From the NCBI GenBank assembly GCA_014281115.1, contig JACONQ010000009.1, forward strand, positions 2,542,001 through 2,606,000: 64,000 bases of DNA, written 5' to 3'. The stretch's first letter is position 1. Every line of letters starts with the position of its first letter. Below, one piece after another: positions 44,165 through 55,424 of the stretch. Position numbers and translations under genes: made by a program. Source of the stretch: Laburnicola sp. R22_1. Taxonomy: Eukaryota; Ascomycota; Dothideomycetes; Pleosporales; Didymosphaeriaceae. The notes under the pieces were generated by a model. The model ran no database searches. It was not told the origin of the DNA and saw only the letters and a program-made list of their open reading frames with translations.

Positions 44165-45298
44165 ATGAAGCTCTCCAGCATTCTCTCGGTTGTTGGGCTA
44201 GGCGCTCTCGTCGCCGGAACCCCTACGTACGGGCAGGCCCAAGCCCCGGCCACCTTCTCCCGCCGCGTCATCTTCACACCTCCATCCAACTACACGACCC
44301 CGCGCGTCCTCTATGCGCGCACTGCCCAGCTCCCCAACGGTGACCTCCTCGCCACGTGGGAGAACTACAGCCCAGAGCCCCCGAAGGTCTGGTTCCCCAT
44401 CTACAAGTCCACGGATCAAGGCTACACCTGGAGCGAGCTTGCAAGGGTGCAAGACACGCAAAAGGGCTGGGGTCTGCGCTATCAACCCGAGCTCTACGTC
44501 CTGCCTGAGGCCATGGCCGGCTATCCCGCAGGCACTGTCCTCCTATCTGGATCGGCCATCCCAACCGATTTGTCGCAGACGCAGATCGAGCTGTATGCTT
44601 CCACGGATAGCGGCAAGACCTGGAAGTTTGTCTCCCACATCGCCGCCGGCGGTGAGGCGAGACCCAATAATGGACTCACGCCAGTCTGGGAGCCCTTCCT
44701 GATGAAGCACGGCAACAAGCTCATCTGCTACTACTCGGACCAGCGCGACCCGGCCCACGGCCAGAAGATGGTGCACCAGACGACCACTGATCTCAGGACA
44801 TGGGGCCCTGTCGTCGACGACGTCGCCTATCCCACCTACACCGACCGCCCCGGCATGCCGACCGTTGCCAAGCTACCCAACGGCCAATTTATCATGACCT
44901 ACGAGTACGGCGGCGGCCCGGGATTTTCCCGATACACCTTCCCCGTCTACTTCAAGATTGTGTCTGACCCTGAGAAGTTTGGCGCTGCGACAGGAAAGGT
45001 GCTCAGGGCCAGCGATGGCACTATACCTACTGGCTCGCCGGCCGTGGTTTGGAGCCCGTTTGGTGGTGCTAATGGAACAATCATCGCCTCTGGACACTCC
45101 AACACCGAGATCTTTTTGAATACCCAGCTTGGCAATGGACCGTGGAAGAAGGTTGCTTCGCCCGAGTTGACGCATTACACGAGGCATTTGAGGGTGTTGA
45201 AGGATACTACGAAGCTGCTGATCATGGGTGGTGGACAGCTGCCGCCGAGCACATCCAACAAGGTCCAGCTCTCCGTGATGAACATTCCCAGGGTGTAA
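44165..45298 (+). CDS. Secreted BNR/Asp-box glycoside hydrolase-like protein (GH93-like)
   Basis: A 377-residue single-exon protein. The signal peptide is KLSSILSVVGLGALVAG, cut near residue 18-19. The mature part shows a six-bladed-propeller style sequence with Asp-box motifs STDQGYTW (about residues 80-87) and STDSGKTW (about 142-149) and the repeated pattern ARTAQLPNGDLLATWENY and AKLPNGQFIMTYEYGG. Size, secretion and motifs fit fungal GH93 exo-arabinanases or related BNR-repeat proteins of the sialidase superfamily. The exact substrate is inference. It would act outside the cell on plant arabinan or another glycan. Confidence 0.8.
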   Translation: MKLSSILSVVGLGALVAGTPTYGQAQAPATFSRRVIFTPPSNYTTPRVLYARTAQLPNGDLLATWENYSPEPPKVWFPIYKSTDQGYTWSELARVQDTQKGWGLRYQPELYVLPEAMAGYPAGTVLLSGSAIPTDLSQTQIELYASTDSGKTWKFVSHIAAGGEARPNNGLTPVWEPFLMKHGNKLICYYSDQRDPAHGQKMVHQTTTDLRTWGPVVDDVAYPTYTDRPGMPTVAKLPNGQFIMTYEYGGGPGFSRYTFPVYFKIVSDPEKFGAATGKVLRASDGTIPTGSPAVVWSPFGGANGTIIASGHSNTEIFLNTQLGNGPWKKVASPELTHYTRHLRVLKDTTKLLIMGGGQLPPSTSNKVQLSVMNIPRV

Positions 45299-45406
45299 AT
45301 ATTCTGTTGGAGATTATAAACATCACAATTTAATTCTCACTTGCGATTCTTTCGTGTTGAATCGTCTAAATCTTCTCTCTGACGTCGTTTCTTTCCCCCT
45401 TTCTTG

Positions 45407-47062
45407 TCATCGCCCAAACCACCTCTTCTCAAAATACCTCGCAACTGTATAACTCACAAACGCAAACGCAAACCCTAGCTCAAACCCAACATCCCCCCCA
45501 TACGGCGCCTCGCCCACGTGCAACGCAATCGGTCCCACGAACCAGGCCTGACTCATCCCCATAAGCATTCCCACAATACCACAGCAAAACGCGAAAATAG
45601 CCGCAATACTGGGTGGCAGTTTCCCCCGCTGGTCGTAGATGGTGGGGTCGTATGCAGACATGCTACGCCGGAAGATAAAATGTTCAGATAACGCGATGCC
45701 TTCGTAGATGGCGAGCCAGTAACCTACGGCGCATTAGCCGGAGTAGTCAAGAAGAACAAAAACCAACCAAGTCATCTCACCTATAAAATTCATAAAATTC
45801 TCCAGCACCGCTTCAAAATGACTATACCCCGGCACCGCCACCGCAACATACACCCCCGTCCCCAACGCCGTCCACACATACCTCGGCACAACCCGCGTCC
45901 ACCGCCCCAACACCTGCATCGTAAGCGCAACACTATACACATTGGGACAATTATTCGCAATGATGCTGAGCGCCAGGACGACGAGGCAGAACTTGCCGAA
46001 CCCCCCCGAGCGCAGGGAACAACACGGCCGCCAGCAGGCCGCCCGTCCCGGACGCCGCGTACCCCTCTGCATACGCGTTTGCGCCGCCGTCACGCGTCGT
46101 AGCTGTCATGAGGGCGATGCCGAGGCCCTCAGTGAACAGGAGGGGCAGCATGAGGCCGAGCCAGACGGCGAAGAAGACTTTGACGCGCGATTGCGTGGCC
46201 GGCTGGTAGACGGTGTAGTCGGCGGCGTACGAGGTCCAGCCGTTTGCGAAGCCGTAGACTACGCTTCCGAAGCCGAGGACTGCGCCTAGCTCCGAGACGC
46301 CCGTGGCCATGGGGATGTTGACGAAGGCGTCGGAGCGCGCGAAGACGCCTAGGACAATCACGAAGACGATGAATGTCGGGATCCAGCTCCAGAACTCGTA
46401 TGTGTGGACGACTTTGTAGCCGAAGAAGGTGACGGCGAGCGTGCAGAGGGCGATGAGGATGATGCCCGCGTACCCGGGGACGCTGTTGTTGACGGCGTGG
46501 ATGAGTTGCGCGCCGACGATGGCATTGACGCTGCTCCAGCCGAGGCACGCGAGCACGTTGAAGACGGCGATGAGCTTGACGCCGTACCAGCCGAACCAGA
46601 AGCGGCTGAGCACCATTTGGCGGAGGCCGAAGCGCGGGCCGAAGGTACTGAAGTAGCAGACGGGGAGGACGCCGAGGAGGTTGAAGAAGAGGCAGGTTAG
46701 GAGGGCGTCGGGGAAGCCGAGGGCGAAGAGTTGTTGCGCGAGGAGGCCGATGGCGAAGGAGGAGACGACCATGTTGGCGGAGAGCCACTGGGGGGTGGTT
46801 AGCATGTTGTTTTGGGGTGTGGTTTGGGATGGGAGGGTACCATCGTGCCTACGTTGAGTAGGGAGTTGTCGTCGCGTTCATCTTCGGGGACGCGCTCGAT
46901 GCCGCGCTGCTCGACGTGGAGTTTGCCGGCTAGGCGTTGTAGTTTGGCGTAGGTGCTGTTGCCGTATTCGAAGCTTTCGCCTGGGACGGCGCCGTCGCTG
47001 TCACTCAGTGATCCTACTCCTGCAGCATCTTTTTCGATGTCGATGGGCGAGGGCGTCGACAT
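45407..47062 (-). CDS. NCS1 family purine/pyrimidine permease, one-base frameshift
   Basis: Exons on the minus strand: 47,062-46,841, 46,787-45,781 and 45,723-45,407, with introns of 53 and 57 bases. The protein has the NCS1 pattern of many hydrophobic helices, with VPEDERDDNSLLNVGTMWLS at the start of helix 1, then GPRFGLRQMVLSRFWFGWYG, and ANNCPNVYSVALTMQ. The exon total is one base too long. The G7 run at 46,001-46,007 should be G6, giving ALGGFGKFCLVVLALS. So corrected, the product is 514 residues, normal for the FCY2-like branch. It imports nucleobases such as cytosine, adenine or guanine across the plasma membrane with protons. The single homopolymer indel may be sequence error. It converges on the BNR-protein gene. 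Confidence 0.85.
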
Positions 47063-48424
47063 GGTTGCCCGGGGTTCAGGCAATTGCTGTATGTCTCGAG
47101 CTCCGCTCCTCCTCTTAATGCCAACAAAGACCCGTCGCGATGGCGTCGAGGGAGTCCTTGGATGAGCACTTCGAGTGCCCTTCTGTCCAGGGTATGGCGC
47201 TCAAAAGCTACACGAGGGTATCTCTGTCCGGTATATGGCGATCGAGCGTTGCGAAAGATGGAAGAGCGCGACCGTGGTCTACATATGTACACCTCGCGAT
47301 CACACTACCAGTACGACACACGGATGGCGATAAAGCTAATGCGATAAGACTCTTCCTGCCATCCAGCCTTGCTGGGATGTTCTCATGGATGCCGATGGAG
47401 TTGCTGTGTATGTAGGACATGCAAGCCTGTCTGCGAGGTCGTGAAACCCTCCACTTGTCAGCATCGAGCGTCTGCGATCTCGCTGGGCAACTGACGAGTA
47501 TTCTGGCCCTCTGCTATCCCATTCTTTTTCGAGGTTGTTTCTTTTCAAGCATTACGCACCCCGCGATAAGAGTTTGGGAATGGCCAATGGGGGGATTCGT
47601 AACGTGGAGACGCGGGTCGGAGTTACCGAGTGTAGGTATTTTACCGTGAGGGCGAGGCATGTTCGTGACCGATATCGCAATGGATGTGATTGTTTAGTTC
47701 CTGTAGATTCATGAGAGCGGAAACACTCTTCAGATGTTCCTGCATCGTGTGCAATGATAGCTTCGAAGGTAGGTTCTGATAGAAGACTGATTATGGATTA
47801 GTGACACTGGCTTAGTCAGTTTGTAGTCAGCTCGAGCTGGCTGACTGCCTCAGGTGTGCGTTGACCACAGAGCGTGTATGCATCTCCGAATCATTCCTTC
47901 CCTCTGAATATTGATTACTGGCTTCCTCTGGTCTATTTTCCTGCTCATACCTTTCTGCTTTTCTCGATGTGGGCGGACCCCACGGCACAGCCTACAGCAT
48001 CATGTACCTTTAAGAACCTGGTGTTAATGCCGACAAACACGTCACTTTCATGCCTCAATTTATTATTCGCCTGTTCAGCGTGTCGAACCCGGAATCCTGG
48101 CTACGAAAGGCTGATTCTCGAATTAATTACGAGGCGCTGTTTTATGCAGTACAACGCGAGATTCAGCCTTGCCATGCACTCGTACGTGGCAAAATCGACC
48201 GGTGAACATTAGACGCTGCCATTGGTTGTTATACGACGAAGCCACAAAACCCCGCCTTCATAGTCATGGGCTGCGCCCTCAACCCATCCGAAGATATACT
48301 TCTCCTTCATTACCCCCTAGATGGTTCCTAGTTGGCAGAATTTTGAACACCAACTGTCTCCGTGAATGACACCGAAGTTCTTTGAAAACATTCCTAAGTA
48401 AATCGTTCGCAGCATCCTGATGCG
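47063..48424. other. Intergenic
   Basis: About 1.36 kb without a supported gene. Short plus-strand frames (47,084-47,415 and 47,874-48,212) have no family features. The tract around 47,950-48,130 is AT-rich. Confidence 0.4.
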
Positions 48425-51400
48425 ATGGTGCTCGAGGCTCTAACGGCCGTCGGCCTTGTCTCCAACGTTATCCAATTTGTCCAATTCGGCTATTCTACCA
48501 GCCACGCCGACCTTGAAGCGATAGCGAAAGACCTGGAGAAACACACTCAGGCCTTAACGACAGCCTCAGCCTCGAACGACAAGTCCTTGGAAGCGTTAGC
48601 CCAGAGGGCTAGTTCTGCCGCCAAAGAGTTGGTTTCTGCAATCGACGGTATCCGCAATATTGGTGTTAATCATGGAAAGAACAAACATCCTAGATGGGCC
48701 TCTTTTCGTCAAGCTCTGGAAATTATATGGAAGAAAGACAAGATAACTGTCCTTCAGTCTCGCTTGGAATCTTTACGCGACCAGCTACAGCATCATTTCA
48801 TCACAGAAATAAGGTACATACACCCTGGCGATGTGATCTTTACACATCCGTTAAATGTTTCTGGAAGCTATTATTTGCTTTGCTAGCGCATTTGTAGGGA
48901 TTCCTCAGATGCAATCAGGAAATCTGTAGTGGAGATCCAAACCAATGATGGCCTAAGAAACACCATAATCTCCGAAAGTCTTAAAAATATTACAAGGACC
49001 CTACATACAATCAGCAGTCACATTTCTTCATCTGCCAGTTGGAACTCTGTTAGCGAACTCCAGAAAGCGATTGACATCTGCTTTCGGCTCGAGACACTTG
49101 CTGACAACTACAAACATCACCAAATATTACGAAGTTTGCAGTTCCCAAGTATGGATGTTCGTTACTCGTCCATTGCTGAGGCTCATAAGCGGACCTTTGA
49201 GTGGATTTTTAAAACTGAATCGCTCCCAGCCAAAGATCCTCGATCGAGCATTGACCTATCAAGTTGGTTACGAAAAGGCACCGGTATATACTGGGTTACT
49301 GGGAAGCCAGGTAGGTCATTCAATTCCAACTAGCGATGTATCATGCTGAAGCATCAAAATAGGCTCCGGTAAATCCACGCTGATGAAATTTCTTGACGAT
49401 CACCAGACCACTTCCATGCTTCTACGCCAGTGGTCACAGCCTCTCGGGTTGGTCACCGCAAGCTTCTATTTTTGGAATGCTGGAACGTACATGCAAAAAT
49501 CCTTGGAAGGCTTGTTACAGTCTCTGTTGCACAAGATATTGAGTACATGCCCAGAGCTGATACAGGTTGTTTGCCCAGAGAGATGCGCTTCGACAAGGAC
49601 GCCAGCTGAAGCCTCCCCTACGTGGTCGCTTTCCAAACTGCAGAATACCTTCGAACTGTTGAAATCACAGCATAATATTTCGACAAGATTCTACTTCCAC
49701 ATTGACGGACTGGACGAGTACGAGGGTGACCATTACAAGGTTATTGATATCATTGAAGATCTTGCCCAGATGCCGAATTTCAAAATCTGTGTTTCAAGTC
49801 GGCCCTGGAACCAGTTTCAACACATAATTGGAAATTCAAATCGCGGATCTCTCCATTTACATCAACTCACCAAGCATGACATCAAACTATTTGCACGAGA
49901 GTCGATCTCGGTTCACCGCGGGCATGCAAGGGAGAGCTTCCAGGATAAGCATTACCAAGAGTTCATTCAAGAGATTAGTCAAAGAGCACAAGGCGTGTTT
50001 CTATGGGTCCGCTTGGTTGTACGCTCATTGCGTGACGGCCTTGTTAATGGTGATCCAGTCAGTCTTTTGAGAAAGAGATTGGAAGAGATCCCAACAGACT
50101 TGGAAGAGTTTTTCGACCTCATCATTAAATCGGTGGATTCCGTGTATAGCGAACGAATGGCGCGAACGTTTCTGGTAGCACTGGCCTCACCCAAACCCCT
50201 GCAAATTATCCATTATTCGTTCCTCGATGAAGAAGACATTTATTTCGGATGGGCCCCAACCTTCTCGGCCATGGCCCAGGATGAGATTTCTCAGAGAATA
50301 TCAGAAACGCGCCGGAGACTGAATGGACGCTACAAGGGCCTGCTGGAACCAGCTTCAGATTCCGATTCCCGCTATGTAACCGTGGACTTTCTCCACCGGA
50401 CCCTTAGAGACTTTCTGATGACAACCAGGATGAGGAAGTTCCTGGAGGCACGAGCCCCGCTAAAGTTCGATCCTTTGAATGCTGCTATTGGCGCATTGTT
50501 CGCCAAAGCAAAATTCTTGAATCAGAAGCTACATCCCACAGACTTTATCGATACACTGAATTTCGCTCAGTGGGTAGCGGAGGAAACATGGGACTCTTCA
50601 TACGAATATCGAGTCATTGATCACATCGACACAATTCACCAATGGATATGGCCCATGAAGGCCACTATGTGCGACGGGCAACCCGAACTGATGCTCAGAG
50701 CAGCTGTTCATTACCAAGAAGACGATTATGTGAGACATAGAATCGAGTCATCTTCACTCCCTTTGAATCTGGACTGGATCCTGCTGCATCTTACCTCTTG
50801 CTATCGCCCTGTTCGCTCGTTTGACATCATCCTCAAGCTTCCCGGAAGAAAGTTGCACGAGTGCTTATGCCACGATATCAATGCCTTGGCCGTCAAAAAA
50901 CCCAACATTGATCTTATAAAACTACTCTTGGAAAAGGGGGCCAATCCTAACGCGAACGTCAACGGGGTGGTTGATATTTGGCCCCGGTTCCTTGCTGCTT
51001 TGCAGGCAAATCTTGGAGGTCAGTATGCTGACTCGTACTGGGAGGTGTTAAAACTCCTGGTTCTTCATGGAGCTATAGTCAACAGAAACCCTGAAGTGTG
51101 GACACATATGGCCCTACGCGCGGGTAGCCTTGATAATACGTCCCTGGACCACCTGCTCAAAGGATATTGTTTTTTTTTAGAACATGGACTGAATCCCGGA
51201 ACAAAAATCTGCATCGACATTTTGTCTGCCTTGTTCTATGATTATGAGTTGATCCGAAGGCAGACCATCCAGGTTTCACTTCGTAACCTTATTTCCTCCT
51301 CCCTCCGCCATGGCGTTGACATCACACGGATGATAGTTAGAACTAACCCGGATACACTTAATGCAAAGTCCTCATGGTTTGGTCAATTCCTGAACGATCT

Positions 51401-51791
51401 CAGCAGCGGGAACGCCTGGCATTGTGACCTGAAAGCGGACAGCTTCTTCAAAATATTTCTCCAATACGGGCTCGACCCGAACCACGGACTCAATGATTCC
51501 ACTGTGTGGGAACACCTATTAGAAGCGATAGAAATTGGTTTACATCGTAACTTGTGTTTCGACCAAGAGTTCGCACAGTCAATGATAGCGCTCTTCTTAC
51601 GACATCGAGCAGGTCCACACTCAAGCAGATTACATCAGATGCTTGGCTGGAGAACTGGATACCAGTGTCTTTTCAAAGAACCTCAAGCATCTCAAGTCAA
51701 AGATGCTGTTCGTCGCGAGATAGAGGACCTCAAATCCAGAGACAAGCTGCTACAGCAATCGCGCTCAGGACACGCACAAGTCAACATGTAG
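48425..51791 (+). CDS. NACHT/STAND NTPase with ankyrin-like C-terminal region
   Basis: Three exons, 48,425-48,813, 48,898-49,310 and 49,363-51,791, with introns of 84 and 52 bases, give 1,076 residues. The N-terminus (residues 1-130, EALTAVGLVSNVIQFVQFGY) resembles the N-terminal domain shared by fungal NLR-like proteins. The NTPase shows Walker A GKPGSGKST (residues 265-273, spanning intron 2), Walker B YFHIDGLDEY (about 377-386) and KICVSSRPW, and continues through VFLWVRLVVRSL and VDFLHRTLRDFL. The C-terminal region has weak helical repeats, one clearly ankyrin-like (IDLIKLLLEKGANPNAN, about residues 782-798). Proteins of this plan act as ATP-switched sensors in fungal non-self recognition. 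Ligand and effector are unknown. No break is seen. Confidence 0.85.
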
Positions 51792-52749
51792 CAACGCGTT
51801 ACCCAGGCCATATCATACCCGGGATTGCATCAAAGCGACCGCTTTCGGACAGAAGAGGAACGATGAACCGCAGCAGAGATTATTACCCGTCCAAACGAAG
51901 GAGATAAGCGGAAATCAAATAGCATAACCCAGGGTGGCCGCTCCGCTTAGTTGTACTTCTAGGTAGTTCAAATACTGTTATTCTCGCCTTCAGATTCCGG
52001 TTCTTTCTTTTCTGTGAGTTAAATTGCGCTCTGATTCCTATTTACAAGCTGTGTAAGGCATTATGCCTCGATAGAAGTCGGAAAGCCAACTGATATCTCC
52101 GGTCGAGGGATCTTGACTAGCAAGTTCTATCACAGTTTGTTCAAGGAAGTCATTAGAGTACTTGGATTGTATGTCTGGGTATGTCGGGCTATATTTTGAC
52201 TACGGCGATGCTTAACAAGATGCACGACGGAGGTGGCGGACGAGAAGATTATAGATGCCTATGTTTGTTGTTACAGCTAGTATGATCCGTTACTAAAGCG
52301 AAATAACCAGCGAATAGAATGCTATACTGATCGTGAATAGTAGCACAACAAACGCCGAAGAACTTTCGATTCCGAATTTACATTGTAATTTATTCATTCA
52401 TTCATATCTGTTTATAGTCGGCTTAACATTTTACAGATTATAAGACTTAACATCACAACCAAGATACATTATAATCGAGAAATCACAGGAATTATAGTCA
52501 GCGTCACTATTGCATTTGAAGGGTAAAACAGTCTATTGGTATTTGTACAAAGGGAATACTGCAATGACATCAAAATGTACAGCATTCAAGCTTGTTAAAA
52601 GGAACAAATAATTTCTTCCATCTCGTACAATTCATAGCCTCCAACCACTTCAGAATGGATACTGAAGATCTTCGACATGTGGAGATTCTAACCAAGCTCT
52701 TCAGAATGGATACATCATATCCTCTTACAATTCATAGACTCCAAGCTCT
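51792..52749. other. AT-rich intergenic with duplicated F-box gene end
   Basis: From about 51,910 to 52,590 the sequence is AT-rich and without genes. From 52,627 on it contains partial copies of the 3' end of the neighbouring F-box gene (see repeat). Confidence 0.5.
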
Positions 52750-52775
52750 TCAGAAGGGATACATCATGTCCTCCA
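52627..52775. repeat. Partial tandem copies of the 3' end of the first F-box gene
   Basis: The 3' coding end contains CTTCAGAAGGGATACATCAT on the plus strand at about 52,748. Related segments occur at 52,646 (CTTCAGAATGGATACTGAAG) and 52,699 (CTTCAGAATGGATACATCAT), each with a flanking CATAG.CTCCAA or CCAAGCT. They lie downstream of the gene's stop. Confidence 0.7.
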
Positions 52776-54201
52776 TCGCTCCCTTGAATACCTCCTTGTC
52801 CCAATCCTCATAGCGTAGAGTAATATCTGACCAACGGGATGAAGAGACATAGTGAAGCCTCGTGTAATGGCCCTCATGGATCCCGTGCGTCATCCTCTCA
52901 TTGTCGAGCAACGCATAGAAGGTTGGCGACGGTGGAACCTGCCATAGGTTACTCTTATCGATACCGCGTCGATCCTTCCACCCACTGGCTAAATAATCTT
53001 CCAACCGTTCTTCCGCATCCGCATTCCAATCAAGCTGCAAGTCGGCCGTGCAGCTGTTAAGACAGTTTAGCAGCTCACCGATCCGGACACCATTATCGCT
53101 CGTGAGTCGATCCACGAGTTCGAAGTTATTCAGATGTGTGCCATAATCATAGTAATAGTATATTCCGAGCGACTTGCAGGGAGGTTTGGTGACGCTCATA
53201 GTCACTATCCTCCCGAAGAGAGAAGCGGGGATCGAGAAGCGAGTGAACAGCCACTCCGAGGCCGGAACACAGGGCTGGAGGCGAATCAGGTATTTGCCCA
53301 TATGTTCCTCTATGCGCTCGCCGAAAATTGTCTCGAGGTAGGGGCTCATAGTGAACTGGGTGAAATCGAGATACTTTCTCGGCTCCAGAACGGGATTCTG
53401 TCCGGCTAATAACTGGACTATGCTTTCTATGACGTCTTCCTTGCAGAACTCGAGGAAATTTTCGAACGCTTCCGTTGAGCGTCCTTTGGCTTGGGTCTTG
53501 ATTGCGGGAATGTAGACCATGAACTGACGATTTCGATGGCATGAGCGCTTGAAAATTTTGCTTTCTTCCGGGTTGGTAGCTGCTAATTCGTACTCCTTGA
53601 GGTCTTCGGCGGAGACGTGCTTTATTTCGTAGTTTGGGTCGATGACCTGACCGTACTCAACCGCCGGAAGTAAGCGCTGCCGACTTTCCAAGCGCTCAGC
53701 GTCGTAGACCGTTGCTCGAAATTTTCTGCTCACGCGCAAAGCTGAGAATTTATCTGCCGGTGAGCAAAAGCTGATAATACTGTGCAGTAGCTCTTGAGGG
53801 AGTTCCGGGATACGCCTCTTCTCTGCAGGCTCGGAGACGTCAGGTGTAGCGGTATCGTTAGATCCATCCGAGAAGAAAGCGGTAGGAGGGGGCAGAGGGT
53901 ATGCACCGGAGAACATCTGGACACGGTCTAGCAGTACATTGGTAAAGAGGCGGGTATTCATAATGAGGCCGTCCTCGGTAGCAGCATGGGGAAGTGCTCG
54001 TCCTCTCCTCTCACTGGGCCCGCGCCGCTCTTCCAATGCCCTTGCGATTTGCTGAAAAGACTCGTCGTTCTCGCTCTCGTTCTTTGGCCACTGTGCTTTG
54101 AAATATTCAAATACCAACCACACGTGCTCCATCAACTGCAATCCTGTGCCGCGCTCGTACACCGGCTCGTTGTCCGCGACGGGCTGGGCAGTATCGGCCA
54201 T
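52750..54201 (-). CDS. F-box protein, paralogue 1
   Basis: A 483-residue single-exon protein. The ATG at 54,201 (ATCATGGCC on the minus strand) is chosen because the upstream open frame is low complexity. Residues 131-172 form an F-box (RIPELPQELLHSIISFCSPA, then FSALRVSRKFRATVY), the part that binds Skp1 in SCF ubiquitin ligases. The rest shares conserved blocks with the two other F-box genes: PRKYLDFTQFTMSPYLETIF, VTKPPCKSLGIYYYYD, VDRLTSDNGVRIGELL and PTFYALLDNERM ending in EGHYTRLHYV. Those blocks probably form a lineage-specific target-binding domain. No membrane segment. Confidence 0.8.
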   Translation of the reverse strand: MADTAQPVADNEPVYERGTGLQLMEHVWLVFEYFKAQWPKNESENDESFQQIARALEERRGPSERRGRALPHAATEDGLIMNTRLFTNVLLDRVQMFSGAYPLPPPTAFFSDGSNDTATPDVSEPAEKRRIPELPQELLHSIISFCSPADKFSALRVSRKFRATVYDAERLESRQRLLPAVEYGQVIDPNYEIKHVSAEDLKEYELAATNPEESKIFKRSCHRNRQFMVYIPAIKTQAKGRSTEAFENFLEFCKEDVIESIVQLLAGQNPVLEPRKYLDFTQFTMSPYLETIFGERIEEHMGKYLIRLQPCVPASEWLFTRFSIPASLFGRIVTMSVTKPPCKSLGIYYYYDYGTHLNNFELVDRLTSDNGVRIGELLNCLNSCTADLQLDWNADAEERLEDYLASGWKDRRGIDKSNLWQVPPSPTFYALLDNERMTHGIHEGHYTRLHYVSSSRWSDITLRYEDWDKEVFKGAMEDMMYPF

Positions 54202-54962
54202 GATGATTTGAACAGGGAGGTGTTGCAACTGAAACTGTAGTCTGGTCGTGGGGATGAGAGCGTGCGAAGCGAGCGATGTCGCGCTTGTCGCAGGGTAGGG
54301 GGCGCAGGACGGTGAGGCAGTCGAAGATGGCCAAATTATGGCGAGTGGGTGCGCTGGGAGTAAGCTACAAGCGAAGTAGAGTGTTAATTCAAAAAAGTGT
54401 CGATGCCGGCCCGGCCGCGCTAGTAAAAAATTCCTGTCCCCGCAGCCATTCACCGTGTGGGCTTGGCGCTAAAGACTACTACATCTCGGCATTATAGAAG
54501 ATGCACCCGAGCTTGACTACAGACTTAATGAGCTACTTACGTGAAGCTTTACGGTGATCTAGCATCCCGGGAAAACGAGACATTCTATGTCATGCCATGC
54601 CGATGTGTCATAATCTGTAAATGGTGGAAGTGACTCTCCACGGATGGATGAAGGAAGAAAGTCGCCGCTTCTCTTAGTACCTCAATGAAACTTACTAGGC
54701 GAGTCTTACTTTGATAATATTTATCTTACAGGAGAACAATCATAGTATGCGTGTGTTTTACAATCACAAGCTGAACTCCTCTCGTCGAATGGATGCGATA
54801 TTGCATTAACAAAATGCAAAAGCTTCCTCTAATCTCCACGAATGGTATGTTAAAAGGAACGTATAGTATGACACACGAAATCCCAAACCCTCTTCTTTTC
54901 CATCCCTTGCCTTATCCACTTGAGCCACTCCAAGCGTTGGTTGTATCGAATCAGGCTGGCTC
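54202..54962. other. Intergenic
   Basis: Shared upstream region of paralogue 1 and, beyond it, 3' DNA of the next minus-strand gene. No supported gene. Confidence 0.4.
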
Positions 54963-55424
54963 TCAATATGAGCACCATAGAACAACCATACCCATGAGAA
55001 CCATGACCATGACCACCCAGCCCCACATCCTCATCATATTCCTTCGTACCCTCATATACCTGAATGGCATTAGCATGTATCCTTGCGCGCTGGCGAGCGG
55101 CACTACATACCGCATCTCCTCCATGAATTCATCGTGGAGCTTCTTCTCCGCGTTGACAGCCTCCCGGGCCTTCCGCTCCCACTTGTCCATCGCTTTCTGG
55201 AGTCGGATCACCCTCAATAAGCAGCCGAGCAAGAAATCATCCGCAACGTCCCCAACCAGCACAAGGTTGACATCGAGCGGGCTTGCTGCGAAAACACCAT
55301 GGCCGCAAGTTGCTCGCAGCAGGGTGAGCTGTTTGTGGGCTTTTCCCCATTTGCGGCCGTAGGTGGAGATCTTGTTGCGGATGACCGCAGCTTCGGCTTC
55401 GAGGGGGTCCGTTCGGGTGGCCAT
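54963..55424 (-). CDS. Small protein with C-terminal membrane segment
   Basis: A 153-residue frame with the start codon in good context (CACAATGGCC). The first 120 residues are charged and partly helical (AEAAVIRNKISTYGRKWGKA, RLQKAMDKWERKAREAVNAE). A strongly hydrophobic segment follows (MWGWVVMVMVLMGMVVLWC) four residues before the end, a tail-anchor layout. I recognise no family. It lies between two F-box genes, with no evident link. Confidence 0.6.
   Translation of the reverse strand: MATRTDPLEAEAAVIRNKISTYGRKWGKAHKQLTLLRATCGHGVFAASPLDVNLVLVGDVADDFLLGCLLRVIRLQKAMDKWERKAREAVNAEKKLHDEFMEEMRYVVPLASAQGYMLMPFRYMRVRRNMMRMWGWVVMVMVLMGMVVLWCSY

Noticed and set aside
46129..46788. Long plus- and minus-phase open frames overlapping the NCS1 permease gene
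   Set aside because: Arg/Pro/His-rich composition typical of a shadow of a GC-rich coding exon; the NCS1 frame explains the DNA.
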